Below, piece after piece: positions 15,642 to 22,209 of a DNA stretch of 22,264 nucleotides. The notes under the pieces are model-generated. The model was not told the origin of the DNA. It worked only from the letters and a program-made list of their open reading frames with translations, and ran no database searches. The stretch is taken from assembly GCA_900543205.1 (NCBI GenBank), contig UQQM01000028.1, forward strand, positions 1-22,264, given 5' to 3'. The first letter of the stretch is position 1. Each line of letters begins with the position of its first letter. Source of the stretch: an uncultured Bacteroides sp. (GTDB lineage: Bacteria > Bacteroidota > Bacteroidia > Bacteroidales > UBA932). The position numbers were made by a program, and so were the translations under genes.

Positions 15642-15729
15642 GGAAAGATGCTCGAGTGGCTGAAGAGGCACGTCTGGAAAGCGTGTGACCGTCCAAAGCG
15701 GTTCGAGGGTTCGAATCCCTCTCTTTCCG
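15642..15729 (+). tRNA. tRNA-Ser (anticodon GGA)
   Basis: This 88-nt tRNA has a 7-bp acceptor stem GGAAAGA / TCTTTCC, discriminator G, anticodon loop CTGGAAA (anticodon at 15676-15678), the long variable arm of a class II tRNA, and a T arm GAGGG-TTCGAAT-CCCTC. It reads UCC and UCU codons. CCA is not encoded. It lies between two glycosyltransferase genes with its own promoter and terminator. Confidence 0.95.
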
Positions 15730-15759
15730 CGAATTGTCGGGGGTGACCCCAAGGAATAC

Positions 15760-15794
15760 GGGCTGGCTTTATTTTCGAGTCAGCCCTCTTTTTT
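15760..15794 (+). terminator. Intrinsic terminator after tRNA-Ser
   Basis: The 9-bp stem GGGCTGGCT / AGTCAGCCC has one G-U pair and a 9-nt loop, and is followed by TCTTTTTT. It ends 14 bp before the next start codon. Confidence 0.85.
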
Positions 15795-15808
15795 AACCGT
15801 AAGTTCAG

Positions 15809-16579
15809 ATGTGCAGGCTGGTATTCGTCTCCGTTGTCAGGAATCCCGGGCTCTACGCAAGGTGCGTGAGCTCCAACGTCTTCAACGCCGGGGCTGATTT
15901 CGTCTGTTTCGACAACACACGCGACAATGTCGGGGTCGCCGGGAGATACAATTCGTTCCTGGATTCATACGACTATTCCAGGCCGGCCTGGTTCGTGTTC
16001 TGCCACGAGGACTGGGAGCTGCTGGAGGACATACGCCCCAAACTCGCCGGGCTGCCGGAAGACAGCCTCTATGGCCCCATAGGGAATGCGACCCTGGTCA
16101 CCGACAGCAGGATATGTTCATATACGCGCGGCTTCTGCCGCCAATGCGACAGGGAGGGGAGGCGCAGGGTCAGGTGCCGGGGGCTTTTCCGCTCGGGGGA
16201 GGTGGACACCTTCGACTGCCAGTGCCTGATAGTGCATTCCTCGCTCGTGGAAAGGTTCTCGCTGAGATTCGACGAGAATTTCACTTTCGACCTCTATGTC
16301 GAGGATTTCTGCATATCGGCGTTCGAGAACCACGGCGTGATTTCCAGGATATTGCCCGTGGACTGCCGCCACTGGTCGTACGGCAGCGTATCCGACAGGT
16401 TCATGCGCCTGAAGGAATATCTGTCGTCCAAATGCCGGGGCATCCACAGCACGATTGCCGGTAAATCGCTCATCGCGCGTCCGGAACTCGTGGCAGGGCG
16501 CCGGTTCACCGTGTTCGCGAGGTTCTTCCTCAACCATCCTGAAAAATACTGGCTGATTGCCAGATACGGGCGCCGGTAG
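15809..16579 (+). CDS. Glycosyltransferase-like protein (short GT-A type)
   Basis: This 256-residue protein resembles the glycosyltransferase-like group PF13712. Evidence is a first strand RLVFVSVVRNPGLYARCV, DNTRDNVGVAGRYNSFLD, then PAWFVFCHEDWELLEDI (residues about 59-75), the position where family members carry a His/acid motif. LYGPIGNATLV follows, and YVEDFCISAFENHG may provide the later catalytic acid. A run of Cys residues (CRQCDREGRRRVRCRG) is unusual. No membrane helix is evident. It has no obvious promoter of its own and lies just behind the tRNA terminator. Sugar and acceptor are unknown; assignment is by fold-level pattern only. Confidence 0.65.
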   Translation: MCRLVFVSVVRNPGLYARCVSSNVFNAGADFVCFDNTRDNVGVAGRYNSFLDSYDYSRPAWFVFCHEDWELLEDIRPKLAGLPEDSLYGPIGNATLVTDSRICSYTRGFCRQCDREGRRRVRCRGLFRSGEVDTFDCQCLIVHSSLVERFSLRFDENFTFDLYVEDFCISAFENHGVISRILPVDCRHWSYGSVSDRFMRLKEYLSSKCRGIHSTIAGKSLIARPELVAGRRFTVFARFFLNHPEKYWLIARYGRR

Positions 16580-16664
16580 AGGTTCGGGCGGCGGTAGAGG
16601 TTCGGATGGCGGCGAGGGATGAGGTCGTGCCGGACTGATGCCGGTGGCCGGTTGCGGCAGGTTC

Positions 16665-16898
16665 GTGCAGGCGGCGGTCTGGTGGAGCTTGGTGGCGGTT
16701 TGGTGAGGCTGGCGGCGGCCGATTCGTGCGGGCGGCGGTCTAGTGGAGCTTGGTTGCGGCAGGTTCGCGCAGGCGGCGCTTTGGTGGAGCTTGGTTGCGG
16801 CATATTCGCGCAGGCGGCGCTTTGGTGGAACTTGGTTGCGGCAGATCCGCGCGGGTGGCGGTTTAGGTTAGCGGCAGATTCGCGCGGGTTCCGGCCCG
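16665..16898. repeat. Degenerate 41-bp tandem repeat
   Basis: Units begin at 16665, 16726, 16767, 16808 and 16849, each starting G(C/T)GC(A/G)GG. The step is exactly 41 bp for three intervals; the first interval is 61 bp and holds an extra G-rich piece. Each unit carries GTGGAGCTTGGTTGCGGCA or a variant. The fifth unit is cut to 33 bp, and a partial sixth begins at 16882. Confidence 0.85.
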
Positions 16899-16918
16899 TT
16901 GGAGCATGGCGTTTTCGG

Positions 16919-16950
16919 TTTGTATATTTAGCCGGAAAGACGTATCTTTG
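16919..16950 (+). promoter_or_regulatory. Phosphofructokinase promoter
   Basis: TTTG (16919-16922), a 20-bp spacer and TATCTTTG (16943-16950) form a full Bacteroidota consensus promoter, 22 bp before ATG 16973. Confidence 0.8.
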
Positions 16951-16972
16951 AAAGATTTAATTTCTAACATCA

Positions 16973-18202
16973 ATGAAAGATTCTGTAATTATTCTGTGTG
17001 GCGGCGGCCCTGCACCCGGAATGAACACCGTGGTATGTTCCGTCGCAAAGACTTTTCTCGGCAATGGATTTAGGGTAATCGGACTTCACGGCGGTTACAG
17101 CGGTCTTTTCTCCAAGACTCCCCGCACCGAGGACCTGGACTTCTTCAAGGCTGACGCCTATTTCAACCGCGGAGGCTCCTATCTGCAGATGAGCAGGTTC
17201 AAGCCCACCGATGACGATTTCGAGAACAACTTCAACCTCGACCTCTTCAAGGAGAACAACATCAAGCTTCTCGTGACCGTCGGCGGCGACGACACCGCTT
17301 CCACGGCAAACCGCATCGCCAAGTTCCTCGAGAGGAAGAAATATCCCATCAAGAACATACACGTACCCAAGACCATAGACAACGACCTCCCTCTGCCGGA
17401 CAATACTCCGACCTTCGGATTCACTTCCGCCCAGGACGAGGGTGCCCATCTCGCGCGCACCATCTATGAGGATGCCCGCACTTCTGGCAACTGGCTGCTG
17501 ATTTCTGCCATGGGCCGTTCTGCAGGACACCTCGCCCTCGGAATCGGCGAGGCCACGCACAGCCCCATGACCATCATCCCCGAGATGTTCGACAAGGCGC
17601 AGATAACCATCGACAAGATAATCAAGCTCACCCTTTCTGCGATAATCAAGAGGAAGATTCTGGGCATCGACTATGGTACCGTAGTGGTTGCCGAGGGCGT
17701 GTTCCACGACCTTTCTGCCGAGGACATCAAGGCTGCCGGAGTTCACATGACCTACGACGAGCACGGACATCCCGAGCTCGGCAAGATCTCCAAGGCAGTG
17801 CTCTTCAACGAGCTTCTCGAGAAGGAGATGAAGAAAATCGGTCTCAAGGTCAAGACCCGTCCCGTGGAGATCGGCTACGACGTACGCTGCCAGGACCCCG
17901 TGGCATTCGACCTTTCATACTGCTCTCGCCTTGCGATGGGAGTGTATGACCTCTATACGAAGGGCGAGACCGGCTGCATGGTGTTCGTCAATTCGTTCGG
18001 CGAGGCCAAGCCTCTCTATCTGCACGATCTTCAGAATGAGGAGGGAAAGATTCCTCCCCGTCGCGTGGATATCAACGGTGGCATAGCCCGCAGCTACTAT
18101 TCCCATATCTGCCATTACATCACTCCGGCGGACTATGAGGCTGCGAAGGCTTACGTGGCTGATCCCGAGGCCTACGACTTCATGAAGATTCTCGGCTGGT
18201 AG
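16973..18202 (+). CDS. pfp: 6-phosphofructokinase, predicted pyrophosphate-dependent
   Basis: This 409-residue cytoplasmic enzyme phosphorylates fructose 6-phosphate at C1. The N-terminal CGGGPAPGMNTVV is the phosphoryl-donor loop. GGDDT at 104-108 has Asp where ATP enzymes have Gly (GGDGS), and PKTIDND at 132-138 has Lys where ATP enzymes have Gly (PGTIDND). Both changes are the established marks of PPi-dependent PFK. The catalytic Asp is D136, and MGRSAGHLA (180-188) binds the sugar phosphate. If PPi-dependent, the reaction is reversible and can serve glycolysis and gluconeogenesis. It is monocistronic, with a consensus promoter and a strong terminator. The symbol pfkA is also used for such genes. 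Confidence 0.92.
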   Translation: MKDSVIILCGGGPAPGMNTVVCSVAKTFLGNGFRVIGLHGGYSGLFSKTPRTEDLDFFKADAYFNRGGSYLQMSRFKPTDDDFENNFNLDLFKENNIKLLVTVGGDDTASTANRIAKFLERKKYPIKNIHVPKTIDNDLPLPDNTPTFGFTSAQDEGAHLARTIYEDARTSGNWLLISAMGRSAGHLALGIGEATHSPMTIIPEMFDKAQITIDKIIKLTLSAIIKRKILGIDYGTVVVAEGVFHDLSAEDIKAAGVHMTYDEHGHPELGKISKAVLFNELLEKEMKKIGLKVKTRPVEIGYDVRCQDPVAFDLSYCSRLAMGVYDLYTKGETGCMVFVNSFGEAKPLYLHDLQNEEGKIPPRRVDINGGIARSYYSHICHYITPADYEAAKAYVADPEAYDFMKILGW

Positions 18203-18225
18203 TCTTTTCCGGCCTTGACGCTTTT

Positions 18226-18261
18226 ACCGGCGGTGCGCCTTTGGTGTGCCGCCGGTTTTTT
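18226..18261 (+). terminator. Intrinsic terminator of the phosphofructokinase gene
   Basis: The 8-bp stem ACCGGCGG / CCGCCGGT closes on a GC-containing loop and is followed by six T residues. It lies 24 bp after the stop codon. Confidence 0.85.
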
Positions 18262-18420
18262 ACGCTGGTACAGGTTTGGTCTGCCTGGTTTGTTTGGCAT
18301 GCTGGAGCTGGGTTGCTTGGCGGTTTGGCGTTGGTACTTGTTTGGTTTTCGTTGATTTGTTTGGTTTGTTTTTTAGGCTTTGGCTGGCTGCTTGTTTTGC
18401 TTTTCCGTTCAGCAGGTGCC
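18262..18420. other. G/T-rich low-complexity tract
   Basis: This is a non-coding stretch dominated by T and G on the plus strand, with many TTTGG and GGTTTG steps. TGGAGCTGGGTTGC near 18303 resembles the TGGAGCTTGGTTGC of the 41-bp repeat on the other side of the phosphofructokinase gene. Confidence 0.6.
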
Positions 18421-18444
18421 ATCCTGGCGCCTGTCTCGGCTGTC

Positions 18445-18512
18445 GCCTCGCGGCTGCAATTGTGCCTCGCAGACGAGAAAAGTCTGCTCGGCGTCAATTC
18501 AGTCCGCTCGGC
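18445..18512. repeat. 67-bp hairpin repeat, copy 2
   Basis: This copy has the same orientation as copy 1 (161-227), from GCCTCGCGGCTGCAATTG to CCGCTCGGC. The stem GCAGAC / GTCTGC is intact and the loop is one base longer (GAGAAAA). A 145-bp palindromic element begins 31 bp downstream, as with copy 1 (45 bp). Confidence 0.8.
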
Positions 18513-18542
18513 GGCGATGGATTTTCAGATAGTTTCCGGTTC

Positions 18543-18687
18543 TGCAATTCACCTTTTCTCCTGACATGGCGTGGAAGCGCCTGAAAGGCCTTTTGATTGC
18601 AAAGGTGGAAGGGAAAGGCTTCCACCTCGGCAGCGAATATGCCTCTGAAGGCCCTGGAAGGGCGGTCGCTGTCGGAGGTGGATTGCA
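18543..18687. repeat. 145-bp palindromic element, copy 3 (inverted)
   Basis: This copy has exactly the length of copies 1 and 2, with terminal inverted repeats TGCAATTCACCT and AGGTGGATTGCA. The central 25-bp hairpin at 18603-18627 is a perfect 9-bp stem, AGGTGGAAG / CTTCCACCT. Its reverse complement aligns best with copies 1 and 2 (left end TGCAATCCACCT, then CCAGGGCC...), so it lies in opposite orientation. Outside the ends and centre it is considerably diverged. Confidence 0.75.
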
Positions 18688-18741
18688 AAACGAAGAGCGG
18701 AGTTGCAGTAGAATTGTTGCTGTGCAGCACGGAAATCTAGA

Positions 18742-18844
18742 ATGTTGATAATCAGTCTTTTTCGGATTATGAATGCCCGGCCATCGGTTTCCGGAACATG
18801 ACGGCTGGGCATTCTCGTATCATAACCTGTTGATTATTAATCAA
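18742..18844. repeat. Long imperfect palindrome
   Basis: The core stem GAATGCCCGGCCATC (18771-18785) pairs with GACGGCTGGGCATTC (18800-18814) with one wobble and one mismatch. Weaker complementarity continues outward to AT-rich ends (GATAATCA on the left, TGATTATTAATCA on the right). The two strands translate to similar short peptides, as expected of a palindrome. It is distinct in sequence from the 145-bp elements. Confidence 0.6.
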
Positions 18845-19179
18845 TTGATAATTCTGCTTGCACGGCAATTATTCTGTGGGCGCTTTTCTGCCTCCAGTGT
18901 TTTTCTGCAGCCGCTTTTCTTTCGCAGGCGCGATACTCTGCTGAAGAGGCTGTCCGCCCACTGCTGTTGAACCGGCGATGCCCACTCACAGTGGTACGTG
19001 AACAGACCACATCAGCGGTGCGGCGGAGTTCAGGGAGATTTGTCCTGCAACTCGAACCGACGAAGCCGCCAACCGGAATGAAATGCTGAAGCAGAGTATC
19101 GCACCTGCGGCATTCGACCCCGGACGGTATTTTTCGTGGAATTGGGAGCATGGTCATGCATGCGGTACTGTCAGGATGT
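18845..19179. other. Intergenic stretch without recognisable gene
   Basis: No convincing coding frame, promoter or RNA is seen. GCTTTTCTGC-type pieces recur near 18888-18925. The right end, around the TGCGGC and CCCCGG steps, faintly resembles the sequence before the second 166-bp repeat. Confidence 0.5.
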
Positions 19180-19345
19180 GTGCGCGGTGGATTCTGCGAA
19201 AACTGCCTTCCAGGTGGATGGAACGACGATTTTCGGAACGGCTCTGCGCACAAGTCACCTTCCGGGTGCCGCCTTGTGCGCAATGCCTAAATGTAAATAG
19301 CTGCCAACCAGTGACTTTCTGAAGGATGCCGCGCACAAGTCCATG
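19180..19345. repeat. 166-bp direct repeat, left copy
   Basis: This aligns without gaps to 21847-22012 (constant offset 2667 bp). Shared blocks include GGAACGGC, ACAAGTC, TTGTGCGC, AATGTAAATA, TTTCTGAA and GCGCACAAGTCC. By eye, roughly two thirds of positions agree. It contains a perfect 10-bp hairpin TGCGCACAAG / CTTGTGCGCA (19245-19282) and a second direct GCGCACAAGTC 85 bp after the first. No coding function is seen. Confidence 0.75.
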
Positions 19346-19396
19346 CAATCCGATTAAGCTGTCCTGCGGCCCGTATCGCGGGCGGTGCCGGCATCA

Positions 19397-19459
19397 GGTA
19401 AAATTCCGACAATAGCGCCTTCCCGGCATGCGGAACATCGGCAGCGCCGCGCATTGTCG
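19397..19459 (-). terminator. Possible terminator of the hydrolase gene
   Basis: On the minus strand the stem CGACAAT / ATTGTCG is extended by GCGC pairs, encloses a loop containing GCATGC, and is followed by GAATTTTACC. The T run is short, so this is tentative. Confidence 0.4.
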
Positions 19460-19464
19460 ACGGC

Positions 19465-20526
19465 TTATTTCAAGTACTCGCGGAAGAACCGCTCAATCCT
19501 GTCGAACGGTATCTTGTCGAAATTGTCGTAGAGGTCGGTGTGGCTGGCGCCGGGAACAATCAGCAGCTTCTTGTTGTCGCCCTTGAGCTTCTTGTAGGTG
19601 TCCTCGCTGAAGTAGAGCGAATGGGCTTTCTCCCCGTGGACGAGCAGCACGGCACTGCGGATTTCGCCTGCGTAGGACAGTATAGGCATGTTCAGGAACG
19701 AGAGTGTCGAGGTCTTGTTCCAGCCGCCGTTGGAGTTGAGCGAACGCTTGTGGTAGCCGCGCTCCGTCTTGTAGTAGGCGACATAGTCCTTCACATACTG
19801 CGGTGCGTCGGCAGGTGCCACGTCGGGCAGACCTCCGGCAAGTTCATACGAGCCGTTGCGGTAGTCCGCCGTGCGCTGTGCGTTCAGCTGGCGGCGCAGT
19901 TCGTGGCGAGCGTCGGCATTGTCGGCGGCATCGAAATAGCCGTTGGCATTGACACGGCTCATGTCGTACATTGTTGAGGCGACGGTGGCCTTGATGCGCG
20001 TGTCGACTGCTGCCGCATTGACCGCCATGCCTCCCCAGCCGCAGATGCCGAGGATGCCTATCCGCTCCGGATCCACGTCGTCGCGGGTGGAAAGGTAGTC
20101 CACCGCAGCGCAGAAGTCTTCGGTGTTGATGTCGGGCGAAGCCACATAGCGGGGCTGTCCGCCGCTCTCGCCGGTGAACGACGGGTCGAAGGCGATGGTG
20201 AGGAAGCCGCGCTTCGCCAGTTCCTGCGCATACAGTCCCGAAGCCTGCTCCTTGACGGCACCGAACGGGCCGCTGACGGCGATGGCAGGCAGTTTGCCCG
20301 TGGCGTTCTTGGGCATGTAAAGGTCGGCGGCAAGCGTGATGCCGTAACGGTTATGGAATGTGATTTTGCTGTGGTTCACTTCGTCACTCTGTGGGAACAC
20401 CTTGTCCCATTCCTGAGTCAGATTCAATTCTTCCATATTCTTCTCGTTTTGAATGGTTTGCGCCGGGCTTTCCTCCATGACGGAAAGGCAAAGGAAAGCG
20501 GCGGCAAGATAAGTTGTCAGTTTCAT
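19465..20526 (-). CDS. Secreted alpha/beta hydrolase, dienelactone-hydrolase-like with Cys nucleophile
   Basis: This 353-residue protein has a signal peptide (about residues 1-22, TYLAAAFLCLSVMEESPAQ). An alpha/beta-hydrolase core follows: ITLAADLYMPKN, LPAIAVSGPFGAVKEQASG (oxyanion region), FDPSFTGESGG, then the nucleophile elbow GICGWGG (C162). H329 in VPGASHTDLYD is the catalytic His; the acid is probably near GEKAHSLYFSED (299-309). Cys in the elbow is as in dienelactone hydrolases. The pattern LLVHGEKAHSLYFSED is shared with YcjY-like hydrolases of unknown substrate. The gene is divergent from an AraC-family regulator, and the two are bracketed by 166-bp direct repeats, suggesting an acquired cassette. 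Confidence 0.85.
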   Translation of the reverse strand: MKLTTYLAAAFLCLSVMEESPAQTIQNEKNMEELNLTQEWDKVFPQSDEVNHSKITFHNRYGITLAADLYMPKNATGKLPAIAVSGPFGAVKEQASGLYAQELAKRGFLTIAFDPSFTGESGGQPRYVASPDINTEDFCAAVDYLSTRDDVDPERIGILGICGWGGMAVNAAAVDTRIKATVASTMYDMSRVNANGYFDAADNADARHELRRQLNAQRTADYRNGSYELAGGLPDVAPADAPQYVKDYVAYYKTERGYHKRSLNSNGGWNKTSTLSFLNMPILSYAGEIRSAVLLVHGEKAHSLYFSEDTYKKLKGDNKKLLIVPGASHTDLYDNFDKIPFDRIERFFREYLK

Positions 20527-20827
20527 CTCCGTTATATCAGTTTGTCAATTTCGCAGGCCTGCTTTTTCATCCCGTTGCCGTCTCCATTGCCAGCTACAGG
20601 TCGGGCGTGGGCAGGTTACGGCTGTAAAGGTAGTTGCCGCCGGTTTATCGGCAGTTACCCGGACAACGGGCAGAAGTACCTTGACCACGGATTTGGAAGC
20701 GTTCGTTTCATCTTGGATATCAACAAGGTGCATAAATTACGGGAAAAGATACCCGGAGTGGGTTTTTATCCGTTCCCGCTTTAAAGCCGTAACGGAAAAA
20801 CGTATATTTGCAGTTGGAACATCAGAC
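20527..20827. other. Divergent control region, hydrolase/AraC
   Basis: This 301-bp region has no gene. The rightward side carries a clear -7 box at 20803-20810. For the leftward gene the best candidate is TACCTTTA on the minus strand (20625-20632), one base off consensus, which would leave an untranslated leader of about 95 nt. Regulator binding sites are expected here, but no clear operator repeat was found. Confidence 0.5.
20803..20810 (+). promoter_or_regulatory. -7 promoter element of the araC-type gene
   Basis: TATATTTG matches TAnnTTTG, 17 bp before ATG 20828. A -33 TTTG is not clear. Confidence 0.65.
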
Positions 20828-21727
20828 ATGAGCATGGAAACAATAAAAGCGGACACCATAGAGCAGTATAACCGGTTTTTCGGATTCCAGACCAGGCATC
20901 CGTCAGTGGCCATTGTGCATTTCGACAGGGCGGAGAACCAGCCCGCCTATAAGATGACATTCGGCTTTTATGCCCTCTTTCTGAAAAAGACGGTGGGCTG
21001 CACCATCAATTACGGCAAGACGAAATACGACTACGATGACGAGACCGTGGTCTGCTTTGCTCCGGGGCAGACCATAGGCGTCCATCGTATCGAGGACGGT
21101 CCGGTTCCGGAAGCCGTAGGGTTGCTGTTCCACCCTGATTTCCTGCACCGCACGCCGCTGGCCCAGAAGATGAAGCAATACACCTTCTTCTCGTATGCTT
21201 CCAATGAGGCTTTGCACCTGTCCGTGGACGAGCGAGTGATTGTGCAGGACTACATGGACAAGATAGCCCGCGAACTGGAGCACGCTATCGACAAGTTTTC
21301 CAAACCGTTGATTGTGTCGAATATCGAGGTGCTGCTCAATTATTGCATGCGTTTCTATGAACGGCAGTTCATCACCCGGGAAGAACTGAACAATGATGTG
21401 CTCGTGCGTTTCGAGCGGCTGCTGGATGATTATTGGGATTCCGGCATGGCCGAGCGCTTCGGTCTGCCTACCGTGAAGTATTTTGCGGATAAGATATGCC
21501 TGTCGCCCAATTATTTCGGGGATCTGGTGAAGGCCGAGACCGGCAGGACGGCGCGGGAGCACATACAGATGAAAATCGTAGAAAAGGCCAAGAGCGCCCT
21601 GTTCGACCCTGGCACCAGCATAAAGCAGGTCGCCGACATGCTCGGCTTCCAGTATCCGCAACATTTCCTGCGTTTCTTCAAGAAGGAAGTCGGCTGTACG
21701 CCCAAGGAGTATCTTTCAATGAACTGA
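20828..21727 (+). CDS. AraC family transcriptional regulator
   Basis: This is a 299-residue DNA-binding protein. The C-terminal domain (about residues 205-299) holds two helix-turn-helix motifs: VKYFADKICLSPNYFGDLVK and SIKQVADMLGFQYPQHFLRF. FKKEVGCTPKEYLSMN is the classical AraC/XylS end. The N-terminal half (about 1-170) is a cupin-like sensor (FYALFLKKTVGCTINYG, VVCFAPGQTIGVHRI) as in Bacteroidota AraC proteins that follow the pattern HPSVAIVHFDRAENQP. ATG 20828 was chosen because the promoter lies just upstream; a start 6 bp later is also possible. It is divergent from the hydrolase, which is its likely target (inference); the inducer is unknown. Confidence 0.92.
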   Translation: MSMETIKADTIEQYNRFFGFQTRHPSVAIVHFDRAENQPAYKMTFGFYALFLKKTVGCTINYGKTKYDYDDETVVCFAPGQTIGVHRIEDGPVPEAVGLLFHPDFLHRTPLAQKMKQYTFFSYASNEALHLSVDERVIVQDYMDKIARELEHAIDKFSKPLIVSNIEVLLNYCMRFYERQFITREELNNDVLVRFERLLDDYWDSGMAERFGLPTVKYFADKICLSPNYFGDLVKAETGRTAREHIQMKIVEKAKSALFDPGTSIKQVADMLGFQYPQHFLRFFKKEVGCTPKEYLSMN

Positions 21728-21846
21728 TTTGCTTGCTCGGGCAGCACGTCCCGGGCAACATAGCCGGACCTGACGTGGCGTGCGGCCTGGCCCCGGTGAG
21801 GCGAAAAGGCAAGAGTTTGAGCGTCAGGCTGCGAGACCAAAAACCT

Positions 21847-22012
21847 GTGCGAGGCATATTCCGAGGAAACGGCCTTTCATGTAGACGGGGCGGCGGTTCT
21901 TGGAACGGCCATGCGTACAAGTCGCTTTCCACATGCCGTATTGTGCGCGGTGTCTGAATGTAAATAATTATCAACCAACGGTTTTCTGAAAGATGCTGCG
22001 CACAAGTCCTTT
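21847..22012. repeat. 166-bp direct repeat, right copy
   Basis: Gap-free partner of 19180-19345 in the same orientation. The hairpin here (21912-21949) is weakened to TGCGTACAAG / ATTGTGCGCG, with a wobble and a mismatch. The second GCGCACAAGTC stands at 21998, again 85 bp from the first. Confidence 0.75.
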
Positions 22013-22087
22013 GTCGTGCAACCCGTCATCAATGCCGCCCTGCCCATACCAGCAGACAACCCATGGTACACCTCACAAGGGTATAAT

Positions 22088-22131
22088 TGACATTTTTGGT
22101 TGGTGACAATGACAAAAGTGGTTGGTGAAAG
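22088..22131. mobile_element. 22-bp tandem repeat, possible IS21-type end remnant
   Basis: Two adjacent 22-bp units start TGACA and share GGTTGGTGA (22088-22109 and 22110-22131). Serial repeats of about this size with a TTGGTGACA-like core are typical of IS21-family termini (family knowledge). No istA or istB transposase genes are in the window, so at most this is a solo end. Confidence 0.4.
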
Positions 22132-22209
22132 TGGCCTGCTCCATCGCGGCTGACTTCTGCATTGCGACGTGATTTGCAATCCGCCTGCAGGTAATTGTCG
22201 ACAGGCTAC

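Larger units (their letters stand above)
16580..16972. other. G-rich low-complexity intergenic region
   Basis: No gene is credible here; frames on both strands are low-complexity shadows. From 16567 the sequence repeats an 18-bp unit (GGCGGTAGAGGTTC type), then runs into a degenerate 41-bp tandem repeat. The plus strand is G/T rich and A/C poor. The last 55 bp hold the phosphofructokinase promoter. Confidence 0.7.

Noticed and set aside
16294..16803. Minus-strand proline/arginine-rich 169-residue frame with repeated PPARTCRN
   Set aside because: The repetition comes from the 41-bp tandem repeat, and the frame is antisense to a glycosyltransferase gene end.
16665..16898. Tandem repeats considered as a CRISPR array
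   Set aside because: The units are contiguous 41-bp repeats without unique spacers, and no cas genes are present.
19245..19282. Hairpin in the 166-bp repeat considered as an integron attC site
   Set aside because: No integrase is in the window, the stem lacks recognisable R and L box core sites, and the partner copy has lost perfect pairing.
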